A stretch of DNA of 52,162 bases from an uncultured Porphyromonadaceae bacterium (GTDB lineage: Bacteria; Bacteroidota; Bacteroidia; Bacteroidales; Muribaculaceae): the NCBI GenBank assembly GCA_947177685.1, contig CAMWVE010000019.1, forward strand, positions 1 to 52,162, in the 5' to 3' direction. A program made the position numbers and the translations under genes. Below the pieces are notes generated by a model, which saw only the letters and a list, made by a program, of their open reading frames with translations, had not been told where the DNA came from and did no database searches. Numbering within the stretch: the stretch's first letter is position 1; the number at the start of each line of letters is the position of its first letter. Positions 45,873 to 52,162 of the stretch are shown piece by piece.

Positions 45873-46760
45873 ATGAAAGGAACAGTAGTTGGAATGGGCG
45901 AAGCCCTGTGGGATGTTCTCCCCGAAGGAAAAAAAATTGGTGGTGCGCCCGCAAACTTCGCATATCATGTGTCGCAGTTCGGTCTGCCCAGCTGTGTTGT
46001 AAGCGCAGTAGGTGACGATCCCTTAGGTCACGAAATCATCGAGAACTTCGTGTCAAAAGGTCTTAACCATCTGATTGACACAGTCCCCTATCCCACCGGC
46101 ACCGTGCAGGTTGAAATAGATCAGGCTGGTATTCCTCAGTATGAAATCAAAGAAAACGTGGCATGGGACAATATCCCCTACACTGCCCGTCTGGAACAGC
46201 TTGCCGAACGCACCACTGCCGTTTGCTTCGGTTCACTCGCACAGCGCAATGTGGTGTCACGCAACACCATCAACCGCTTCCTCGACGCCATTCCGTCAGA
46301 GAACAACCCCCTGATTGTATTTGATGTGAACCTCCGTCAGGGTTTCTACAACAAGGATATTCTCTGCAACTCCATGGAACGTTGCAACATTCTGAAAATA
46401 AACGATGAAGAGCTCATCACCGTCAGCCGCATGTTCGGTTATCCCGGCATCGACCTTCAGGACAAATGCTGGATTCTATTGGGCAAGTACAATCTGAAAA
46501 TGCTCATCCTCACCTGTGGCATTAACGGCAGCTATGTATTCACCCCCGGCAACGTTTCGTTCCAGCCTACCCCCAAAGTGGAAGTGGCTGACACCGTTGG
46601 CGCCGGTGACTCCTTCACCGCAGCATTCATTGCGGGTATCATGAAAGGTATGTCAGTGACCGAAGCTCATTCGCTCGCCGTTCAGACCTCCGCTTTTGTC
46701 TGCACAAAGAAAGGCGCAATGCCTATTCTTCCTGAAGAACTTCGTGAGAAATCTATATAA
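45873..46760 (+). CDS. PfkB-family carbohydrate kinase, predicted fructokinase
   Basis: This 295-residue cytosolic kinase of the ribokinase/PfkB superfamily has the N-terminal GEALWDVLPEGKKIGGAPANFA (sugar-binding GGAPAN, quoted in part). The C-terminal signature is DTVGAGDSFTAAF, with D246 the catalytic base and GAGD the anion hole. GEALWD and GGAPAN are typical of fructokinases. It probably phosphorylates imported fructose to fructose-6-phosphate. It is the last gene of the plus-strand arm and is followed by hairpins. Confidence 0.93.
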   Translation: MKGTVVGMGEALWDVLPEGKKIGGAPANFAYHVSQFGLPSCVVSAVGDDPLGHEIIENFVSKGLNHLIDTVPYPTGTVQVEIDQAGIPQYEIKENVAWDNIPYTARLEQLAERTTAVCFGSLAQRNVVSRNTINRFLDAIPSENNPLIVFDVNLRQGFYNKDILCNSMERCNILKINDEELITVSRMFGYPGIDLQDKCWILLGKYNLKMLILTCGINGSYVFTPGNVSFQPTPKVEVADTVGAGDSFTAAFIAGIMKGMSVTEAHSLAVQTSAFVCTKKGAMPILPEELREKSI

Positions 46761-46780
46761 AGGGTTGGTAACGGCTGTCA

Positions 46781-46807
46781 TTCAGGGAGCATCGCTGTCT
46801 CCCTGAA
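46781..46807 (+). terminator. Hairpin after the fructokinase gene
   Basis: TTCAGGGAG and CTCCCTGAA form a perfect 9-bp stem around a 9-base loop, 20 bases after the kinase stop. Outer GTCA/TGAC can extend it. There is no T-run, so it is either a weak terminator or an mRNA 3' end stabiliser. Confidence 0.5.
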
Positions 46808-46843
46808 CTGACTGCCAAACACACAGATTCACTTATAAGCCCG

Positions 46844-46890
46844 TGAGAGGTTGTGTCAGAATGAAAATTTTGGCTCACCTCTCATTTTTA
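46844..46890 (+). terminator. Long-loop hairpin with T-rich tail
   Basis: TGAGAGGT (46844-46851) pairs with ACCTCTCA (46877-46884), followed by TTTTTA. The 25-base loop is large for a terminator. The sequence GAGGTTGTGTCAGAATG at its start resembles insertion-sequence ends seen in Bacteroidales, so it may instead be an IS remnant. The rest of the 285-base gap before the next gene holds nothing else except a promoter at 46972. Confidence 0.4.
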
Positions 46891-46971
46891 TTATCGTATG
46901 GTTGATTATCCCTTTTGGAGCCATTGCTATCAACTTTTGCCAAAAGCCGCCTGTTTTAACAAAATAATTCG

Positions 46972-46979
46972 TAAATTTG
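46972..46979 (+). promoter_or_regulatory. -7 box upstream of the PCMD-domain gene
   Basis: TAAATTTG matches TAnnTTTG, 66 bases before the ATG at 47046. The -33 region has only a weak match. Confidence 0.5.
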
Positions 46980-47045
46980 TAGTTTAAAATAAACGTGCGT
47001 CAATTTTTGGAAATGAGGGAAATGATCTCCCTACAAAATTTTAAA

Positions 47046-48008
47046 ATGAAAAAATCAGCAATAACTCTGCTCATCGCCATAATTTCGATATTCTCAGTTT
47101 ATGCTGAACGGGTCGAGAAAATCAAATATGGCGACTTCGAGAACTGGGTCACCCGCATAATCCCGGAGTCACGAATACTTGGAGGTCACAAAAAGAATCT
47201 TTATGAAATAGCTCCAACCACAACCATCGAGGGAAACAAACCATACAAAAACATGGGTGGCTCACCTTGGGCTACATCCAATGTGCTTGCAAACGTGATG
47301 GGAATTGTCAAAGGCTCGAACGCCGTTTATCCTGACAACCGTACCACCACTGACAAATGCGCCCGCCTCTCCTGCATAATGGAACACTGCAAAGCCATAG
47401 GCATCATCAACGTGGATGTGGTCGTTGCCGGGTCAATATTCCTCGGTGAGTTCATGGAGCCGGTGAAAAGCACTTCCGAACCTTATTCAAAAATGGAGAT
47501 GGGTGTGCCCTTCACCGGCAGACCTTCGGCGCTGCAGTTCGATTACAAACTTGAAATTCCCGAGGGCAATTCAAGGACATATTCAAGCGGTTTCGGAAAG
47601 AAGAAAACCATGACGGGCAACGACTGTGCCGAAGTCTACATAATCCTGCAACGTCGCTGGGAAGATAAGGATGGTAACATTTATGCCAATCGCGTAGGCA
47701 CAGGACGTCGTCATCTGACCACCTCCACTGAAGGCTGGCAAAATGGCTACCGAATTCCGGTGCTTTACGGTAACATAACTTCACACCCCGACTATAAGCC
47801 TTACATGGGTCTGATTCCGGAGGACAAGTCTTATTACGCCCGTAACTCAAAAGGCAAGATGGTTCCGGTTAAAGAAGTTGGATGGGATGCCTCTGACGCC
47901 ACTCCTACCCACATGCTCGTTATGGCATCTGCCGGCAGCGGCACAGCCTACATAGGCACCATAGGGCTAAATCTGTGGGTTGACAATTTCGCTTTGGTTT
48001 ACCCCTGA
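47046..48008 (+). CDS. Exported PCMD-domain protein (putative carbohydrate metabolism domain)
   Basis: I start at ATG 47046, which begins the signal peptide MKKSAITLLIAIISIFSVYA; the frame opens at 46995 but the added residues are not signal-like. The 320-residue protein resembles PCMD-type proteins of Bacteroidetes. It has an N-terminal FENWVTR segment, the block GVPFTGRPSALQFDYKLEIP, a middle strand region VYIILQRRWEDKDGN, and the terminal LWVDNFALVYP, which is characteristic. Such proteins are exported and often sit near glycan loci or in surface structures, but no activity is known. It is followed 13 bases later by the AlkD-like gene. Confidence 0.7.
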   Translation: MKKSAITLLIAIISIFSVYAERVEKIKYGDFENWVTRIIPESRILGGHKKNLYEIAPTTTIEGNKPYKNMGGSPWATSNVLANVMGIVKGSNAVYPDNRTTTDKCARLSCIMEHCKAIGIINVDVVVAGSIFLGEFMEPVKSTSEPYSKMEMGVPFTGRPSALQFDYKLEIPEGNSRTYSSGFGKKKTMTGNDCAEVYIILQRRWEDKDGNIYANRVGTGRRHLTTSTEGWQNGYRIPVLYGNITSHPDYKPYMGLIPEDKSYYARNSKGKMVPVKEVGWDASDATPTHMLVMASAGSGTAYIGTIGLNLWVDNFALVYP

Positions 48009-48021
48009 AACTGTGTTGGTA

Positions 48022-48681
48022 ATGACAAAATTCGACCTTATCCGTTCAACGCTTGAGAAAAATGGCGACCCCGAAAGGGCTGCCGGAAAAGCAGCTTACA
48101 TGCGCAACAAATTTCCGTTCTTCGGTTTGGTGACTCCAAAGCTGCGTCTGCTGTGTAAGCCATTCTTTGCCGAAGCACTGAAAAGTGGTGTAATTGACTG
48201 GGAACTGCTTGACCGATGCTGGGATGATGACCACCGCGAAATGCAATATTTTGTGGCAGACTATCTGCGACAGATGAAAAAACACCTCCGATACGAGGAT
48301 ATTCCCCGCATCGAACGCTATATCAGAACCAAGCAGTGGTGGGATACAATTGACTCGCTCGACATCACGATTGGTTACATCGGACTTACGGATCCGCGAG
48401 TATCGGAATTGATGCTGAAATGGTCAGTCGACCCAGACTTCTGGGTGCGCCGTGTGGCAATAGACCATCAGCTGACGCTCAAAACTGCCACTGACACCGA
48501 TCTGCTTGAAACCATTCTGGTAAACAACTTCGGCAGCAAAGAGTTTTTCATCAACAAAGCCATAGGCTGGAGCTTGCGCGACTATTCAAAAACAAATCCT
48601 CAATGGGTGCGCGATTTCATTAATCGCCACGGCTCCAAAATGAGCCGTCTGAGCATCCGCGAGGGGAGCAAATACATTTAG
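48022..48681 (+). CDS. AlkD-like DNA alkylation repair protein
   Basis: This 219-residue protein (ATG 48022; an earlier TTG in frame overlaps the PCMD gene and is rejected) is made of helical HEAT-like repeats as in AlkD, which excises bulky or cationic alkylated bases without flipping them. Family-like segments are KFPFFGLVTPKLR, EMQYFVADYL, QWWDTIDSLD, DFWVRRVAIDHQL, and KEFFINKAIGWSLRDYSK near the C-terminus. The conserved Trp, Asp and Arg of the active cleft can be matched to W-W-D and W-V-R-R. It may be co-transcribed with the PCMD gene but is unrelated in role. Confidence 0.88.
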   Translation: MTKFDLIRSTLEKNGDPERAAGKAAYMRNKFPFFGLVTPKLRLLCKPFFAEALKSGVIDWELLDRCWDDDHREMQYFVADYLRQMKKHLRYEDIPRIERYIRTKQWWDTIDSLDITIGYIGLTDPRVSELMLKWSVDPDFWVRRVAIDHQLTLKTATDTDLLETILVNNFGSKEFFINKAIGWSLRDYSKTNPQWVRDFINRHGSKMSRLSIREGSKYI

Positions 48682-48682
48682 G

Positions 48683-48730
48683 TCTCCTGTCACATAGCTC
48701 TCTTGTCACATAGCTCTCCTGTCACATAAA
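48683..48730. repeat. Three tandem 16-bp repeats
   Basis: TCTCCTGTCACATAGC occurs three times in direct succession, the second with one change and the third ending AAA... in place of AGC. It lies one base after the AlkD stop in the gap between convergent genes. It is a simple tandem repeat, not a CRISPR (no spacers). Confidence 0.85.
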
Positions 48731-48757
48731 TCTATTTAAGCTCCTTACGCGTCTCTG

Positions 48758-50641
48758 TCAGTTATCAAATGTTCGGCGCACCTCGTCAACCCCGTCAATA
48801 TCTGAAATATGATTGATGATGGAGCGCAATTCCATGTAGGAGTGAACACCAAAACGGATGTGGCAGATAACAATATTATGTTCAGTTGTTGTGTTGAACG
48901 AGTCTACAAACAAATGAAACGTGTTGGTGATGCAGTCAACCACGTCAATGAACAAGTGGCGACGGTCAACCGCACGGACCATCAGCGTGACCGGATAAAG
49001 CGTCGAATCCGCACGGAAATCAACTGATTCAACATCTTCGCCGTAGGACGATGCCTTGCTTATAGCAACCCTGCAATCACGTTTGTGTATGGTTATATCA
49101 CTGTGGTCATGCGGGTTACGGATACCTATGACCTCTTCGCCCGGAATAGGGTTACACTCCGTGCAACGGCAGAATTCAGGTTTGGGAACTGACTCTAAAA
49201 AACGGCGGACAGCCTTGCGGGCTTTGAAAGTGTGGACATAATCCAGCCAGTCATGCTGCGGATGAACAGCTTCGTCAGTAAAAATCTGAATCACATCGCC
49301 ACGGCGCAGTTTGCATGTCACAGGCTCGAGACGACTGTTGATCCGGGCATACTTAGCGTGGTCGCCCAAGCCGGTATGCACCTCGTATGCAAAATCCAGC
49401 ACCGTAGAGTTCTGAGGCAATATAATCTGCTCACCCTTAGGCGTGAACACCTGAATATCATCATTGTAGAAAGCCGAGCGAATATCCTCCATGTAACCCT
49501 CGTCGCGCTTTGTGCTGCTGAAAGTGTCATGAAGCACCTTACGGAACTTCTCAATCCACATCTTTATATTACTTTCGGTCCGTTCAGCCACACATCCAAG
49601 CTGCGATTGCCTAATCATAGCCTCGCTGCTGATATGCACCTCCTGCCATCGACCGAAATCAGGCAACAGTTTCACATGAATACTCTGATAACCATTCTCC
49701 TTCGGTGAGTCAATGTAATTGCTCATGCTGCAATGCTTTTCACGGAAGCGGTCAGTCAGCACACAATAAACCTTCATAGCCTGCTGCTTCTCGCTCAGCG
49801 GCGACTGGCTCTCATCAAACACCACCTCTATGAAATGGCGGTACTTCAAATGATTGAAGTCATCGCCATACTTGTGCATCTTGCGCCACAGACTGAACGG
49901 ACGGCGATAATCCACATAAACACGCGCCTTGATACCGGCGGCATCCAGAGCCTCCTCAATCTGTCGGCGGAACAATTCCAGATTCTCGCGGTTCACATCC
50001 ACATGACGCGAAATGAGCCTTGAAATCTCATCATATTCATCAGGACAACGGTAGCGGAACGACAGATTCTCCAGCTCCGTCTTGATATTATAAAGCCCCA
50101 AACGGTTTGCCAGCGGAGCATAGAAATAATCCGTCTCACCGGCAATCTTCATCTGCTTCTCAGGCTTCATCGATGCCAGTGTGCGCATATTATGGAGTCG
50201 GTCAGCCAGTTTGACCAGAATGGCACGGATATCAAACTGCATGGAACTGAGCAACTGACGGTAATTATCCAACTGTTTTGACAGCACATAATCATGAGTA
50301 GGCTTCTTTGTCACCACTTTCACCAGAAACGCAACATCATCGCCAAACCGGTCACGAATATCTTCAATAGTATAATCCGTGTCCTCCACAACATCATGCA
50401 AGAAACAGGCAATCACCGGATTTGCTCCCAGCATCAGTTCCTCAGCCGCGATATTGGCAACCGCAATCGGATGCAGGATATAAGGTTCACCGGTCTTACG
50501 TTTTTGAGGAGCATGTGCCGCGCGAGCAAACTCAAAAGCAGCCCGAATCCTATCCATATCTTCCTGTGATACCCTTTTAGCCATCACCTCAAACACATGT
50601 TCAGCTCTCTCCCTAATCACATTTTCAAAATCCTTATCCAT
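48758..50641 (-). CDS. RelA/SpoT-family protein: intact (p)ppGpp hydrolase motif, degenerate synthetase
   Basis: This 627-residue cytosolic protein has the RSH order: HD hydrolase (about 35-195), synthetase-like region (235-345), and TGS (about 390-455, IQVFTPKGEQIILPQNSTVLDFAYEVH in part). A zinc-finger-like CRCTECN stretch and a C-terminal ACT-like region follow. The hydrolase has H43, H57, H82-D83 with E86-D87 (FLHDVVEDTDYT) and D147 in ADRLHNMRTL. In the synthetase the usual GRPK reads V243-D-Y-R246 and the catalytic Asp position reads Y267; E334 remains (EVHISS for EVQIRT). It therefore probably degrades (p)ppGpp or only regulates. It is shorter than a full Rel. Its promoter is at 50661. 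Confidence 0.88.
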   Translation of the reverse strand: MDKDFENVIRERAEHVFEVMAKRVSQEDMDRIRAAFEFARAAHAPQKRKTGEPYILHPIAVANIAAEELMLGANPVIACFLHDVVEDTDYTIEDIRDRFGDDVAFLVKVVTKKPTHDYVLSKQLDNYRQLLSSMQFDIRAILVKLADRLHNMRTLASMKPEKQMKIAGETDYFYAPLANRLGLYNIKTELENLSFRYRCPDEYDEISRLISRHVDVNRENLELFRRQIEEALDAAGIKARVYVDYRRPFSLWRKMHKYGDDFNHLKYRHFIEVVFDESQSPLSEKQQAMKVYCVLTDRFREKHCSMSNYIDSPKENGYQSIHVKLLPDFGRWQEVHISSEAMIRQSQLGCVAERTESNIKMWIEKFRKVLHDTFSSTKRDEGYMEDIRSAFYNDDIQVFTPKGEQIILPQNSTVLDFAYEVHTGLGDHAKYARINSRLEPVTCKLRRGDVIQIFTDEAVHPQHDWLDYVHTFKARKAVRRFLESVPKPEFCRCTECNPIPGEEVIGIRNPHDHSDITIHKRDCRVAISKASSYGEDVESVDFRADSTLYPVTLMVRAVDRRHLFIDVVDCITNTFHLFVDSFNTTTEHNIVICHIRFGVHSYMELRSIINHISDIDGVDEVRRTFDN

Positions 50642-50660
50642 AATACCTTTCTTTTAACGG

Positions 50661-50668
50661 CAAATATA
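50661..50668 (-). promoter_or_regulatory. -7 box of the RSH gene
   Basis: On the minus strand TATATTTG (50668-50661) matches TAnnTTTG, 20 bases before the start codon at 50641. The -33 match is poor. Confidence 0.55.
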
Positions 50669-50774
50669 CAAATTTTTATCTAATGAAGGCTCACACTGCC
50701 CGCATTTATCTCGAGAGTTTCATTAAAAGAGTATCCTGATAATGAAAATATATCACCCATTAACAAAAAAATTG

Positions 50775-50782
50775 TATCTTTG
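50775..50782 (+). promoter_or_regulatory. -7 box of the acyltransferase gene
   Basis: TATCTTTG matches TAnnTTTG, 53 bases before the ATG at 50836. No clear -33 TTTG is seen. Confidence 0.55.
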
Positions 50783-50835
50783 TGCAGATACATTAACTTT
50801 AATTTAAGCCAATACATTAACTTATCATAATTACA

Positions 50836-51834
50836 ATGAGCGCCCAACGTCAGCCTTATTTTGATTTCCTGAGAGGAATAGCCATTATGATGGTTGTTGC
50901 AATCCATACTATGCCGGTAGAAATTTGTTCCTTTGATTCATTAAAAGGAATATCAAGCATAGCCTTTCGTCAAACTTTGAATTGTGCTGTTCCTGTTTTC
51001 TTAGCTATTTCAGGATATTTTATCGGACGCAAAGATCTGTCGAACAAGAACAACATTTTTACATTTTACAAAAAACAAATTCCACGTGTCTATATTCCAT
51101 GCCTCATATTTTCCATTGGGTTCCTTCTTATTGACATAATTATTGAGAAGAACAACCCGATAACTTCGCTTATAATGTTAATATGCTGTGGATTCGGAAT
51201 ATATTATTTCATTGCATTAATAATCCAGTTCTATCTATTAACACCGTTTTTAATAAAATTCAATAAATGGGGCGGACTGATTTGTGCTCTTGTAATTTCC
51301 TTGACATCAATAGTATTATTAAATTATATGACCCATATAGCCGGTCATCATTTCCCACTGATAATATCTGCAGGACCATTCTATCTATGGATTGTGTTCT
51401 TTATGATGGGATTGTGGTACGCTAAACATTCACGAGACTATTCCATAATACCGGCTATAGCAATAATAATCATAGGTCTGATTCTTTCAGTATTAGAAAC
51501 AAAGTATTATTACTCACTGCGACAAAACAGTGGATTAGGCATCAAAATCAGTTCGTTTATATATTCAATAGGAGTAATAATGCTCACTTTCTCAACAAAA
51601 CTTGAACGAATTTATAACAACAATATCATTACATCAACAGTAGCATATATTGGTGAAGTCTCATTTGGAATTTATCTTGTTCACATGTATGTTGTTACAA
51701 TCGTCAGACACATCTTACCAGTCACCAACTGGGCACTGTCATGGATTGCCACACTTGTTGTCACAATTTGCCTAATAATGTTCTCAAAATGGTTACTCCC
51801 GGCAAAATTTAACCGCAGATACTTCGGCTTCTGA
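50836..51834 (+). CDS. Acyltransferase-3 family membrane protein (O-acetyltransferase-like)
   Basis: This 332-residue protein has about ten hydrophobic helices. It opens with YFDFLRGIAIMMVVAIHTM, which carries the family's DxxRG-like and active-site His signature (R and H in the first helix pair), followed by PVFLAISGYFIGRKDL. Members acetylate or succinylate sugars of surface polysaccharides, O-antigen or capsule using cytosolic acyl donors. The gene is clearly more AT-rich than the rest of the window, with many ATA and TTA codons, suggesting acquisition. It stands alone between the RSH gene and the rRNA operon. The acceptor is unknown. Confidence 0.9.
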   Translation: MSAQRQPYFDFLRGIAIMMVVAIHTMPVEICSFDSLKGISSIAFRQTLNCAVPVFLAISGYFIGRKDLSNKNNIFTFYKKQIPRVYIPCLIFSIGFLLIDIIIEKNNPITSLIMLICCGFGIYYFIALIIQFYLLTPFLIKFNKWGGLICALVISLTSIVLLNYMTHIAGHHFPLIISAGPFYLWIVFFMMGLWYAKHSRDYSIIPAIAIIIIGLILSVLETKYYYSLRQNSGLGIKISSFIYSIGVIMLTFSTKLERIYNNNIITSTVAYIGEVSFGIYLVHMYVVTIVRHILPVTNWALSWIATLVVTICLIMFSKWLLPAKFNRRYFGF

Positions 51835-52080
51835 GATACAATAAATGATTTACAGAAGAAAACAAGTGGAGAAAAAATAAATAAGGATATATTCCTTAGA
51901 GACTCTGCGCACTGCTACTGGAGATTTCTTGAAAAAATACAATATTACTACTTCCACGAATCAGGATAGGGTACGAACCTTTAGATTTAATTTTGTTTGG
52001 TAATTGCAAATACAAACCCTTCAAATAAAAGTGTAAAGTCAGAAGTCAGTGTTATAACAATCCTTTCCGGGAAAATAAAA
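51835..52080. other. Intergenic AT-rich stretch, nothing recognised
   Basis: About 250 bases lie between the acyltransferase and the terminator of the rRNA operon. I see no open frame of note, no tRNA and no repeat. It is AT-rich like the preceding gene. Confidence 0.6.
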
Positions 52081-52114
52081 AAACCGGGCAAGATGAAATC
52101 ATCTTGCCCGGTTT
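52070..52114 (-). terminator. Intrinsic terminator of the rRNA operon
   Basis: AAACCGGGCAAGATG and CATCTTGCCCGGTTT (52081-52095 and 52100-52114) form a perfect 15-bp stem around a four-base loop. Read on the minus strand it is followed by a T-rich run, just after the 5S rRNA end. Confidence 0.9.
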
Positions 52115-52120
52115 CGGATA

Positions 52121-52162
52121 GGGGGCGGTTACCTACTCTCCCACTTTCGCAGTACCATCGGC
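52121..52162 (-). rRNA. rrf: 5S ribosomal RNA, 3' end only
   Basis: On the minus strand the last 42 bases read GCCGATGGTACTGCGAAAGT followed by GGGAGAGTAGGTAACCGCC, the conserved 3' part of bacterial 5S rRNA. The gene is cut by the right edge. The 3' boundary is approximate. It implies that 23S and 16S genes lie further right, transcribed toward this window. Confidence 0.92.

Noticed and set aside
48683-48730. Possible CRISPR array
   Set aside because: The repeats are 16 bp and directly adjacent with no unique spacers, and there are no cas genes in the window.
51835-52080. Possible tRNA or remnant gene between the acyltransferase and the 5S rRNA
   Set aside because: I could not fold a cloverleaf or find an open frame with family resemblance.

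Overview
The window looks like chromosomal DNA of a gut Bacteroidales bacterium, most likely of the Muribaculaceae or a close relative. That placement is an inference. It rests on a SusC/SusD fructan locus with a hybrid two-component regulator, Bacteroidetes-only families (DUF4831, DUF1599, BT_3928-like, PCMD), mid-range GC, almost no Shine-Dalgarno sites, and many promoters with the Bacteroidetes -7 box TAnnTTTG. Where a -33 TTTG is also present, the spacer is 19-20 bp.

Layout. At 1-102 lies the start of a gene that runs off the left edge, possibly an IS transposase. Two secreted proteins follow (224-2344) and end at a bidirectional terminator. A minus-strand operon pyrB-pyrI-flavin reductase-glyA-L,D-transpeptidase occupies 2493-6244. 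A second minus-strand operon (6378-13944) holds a lipoprotein, a SUI1/eIF1-like protein, an AddA-like helicase-nuclease, a secreted endonuclease and priA. Facing it is a plus-strand operon rpoN-PAP2-like-purE-ispG-M16 peptidase (14092-19564). A minus-strand trio follows (DUF4886 lipoprotein, DUF4831 protein, NAD(P)HX repair enzyme; 19570-23222), then a plus-strand pair (DUF1599 and a DoxX/BT_3928-like membrane protein; 23423-25239).

Accessory region. At 25313-27275 is a compact type II restriction-modification pair closely resembling HaeIII (GGCC). By eye I find only three GGCC sites in the whole 52 kb, against well over one hundred expected by chance. Next come an ECF sigma, a probable anti-sigma, a small secreted protein and an outer-membrane barrel protein (27361-30873), then hpt-adk and a GH3 beta-N-acetylhexosaminidase-like enzyme.

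Fructan locus (33287-46760). A minus-strand arm encodes SusC, SusD and a GH32 enzyme. In the middle is a hybrid sensor/regulator with a periplasmic sugar-binding domain. A plus-strand arm encodes a second GH32, an MFS sugar permease and a PfkB fructokinase. Together they suggest outer-membrane capture of fructo-oligosaccharides, release of fructose, import and phosphorylation. Both arms carry related 13-bp direct repeats spaced 21 bp apart just upstream of promoters that lack a -33 box. These are good candidates for the regulator's binding sites.

Right end. A PCMD-domain protein, an AlkD-like DNA glycosylase, a RelA/SpoT-family protein with an intact hydrolase motif but a degraded synthetase motif, and an AT-rich acyltransferase lead to the 3' end of a 5S rRNA on the minus strand. 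An rRNA operon therefore lies just outside the window. I see no tRNA, CRISPR array or prophage, and no gene-free stretch longer than about 300 bases.
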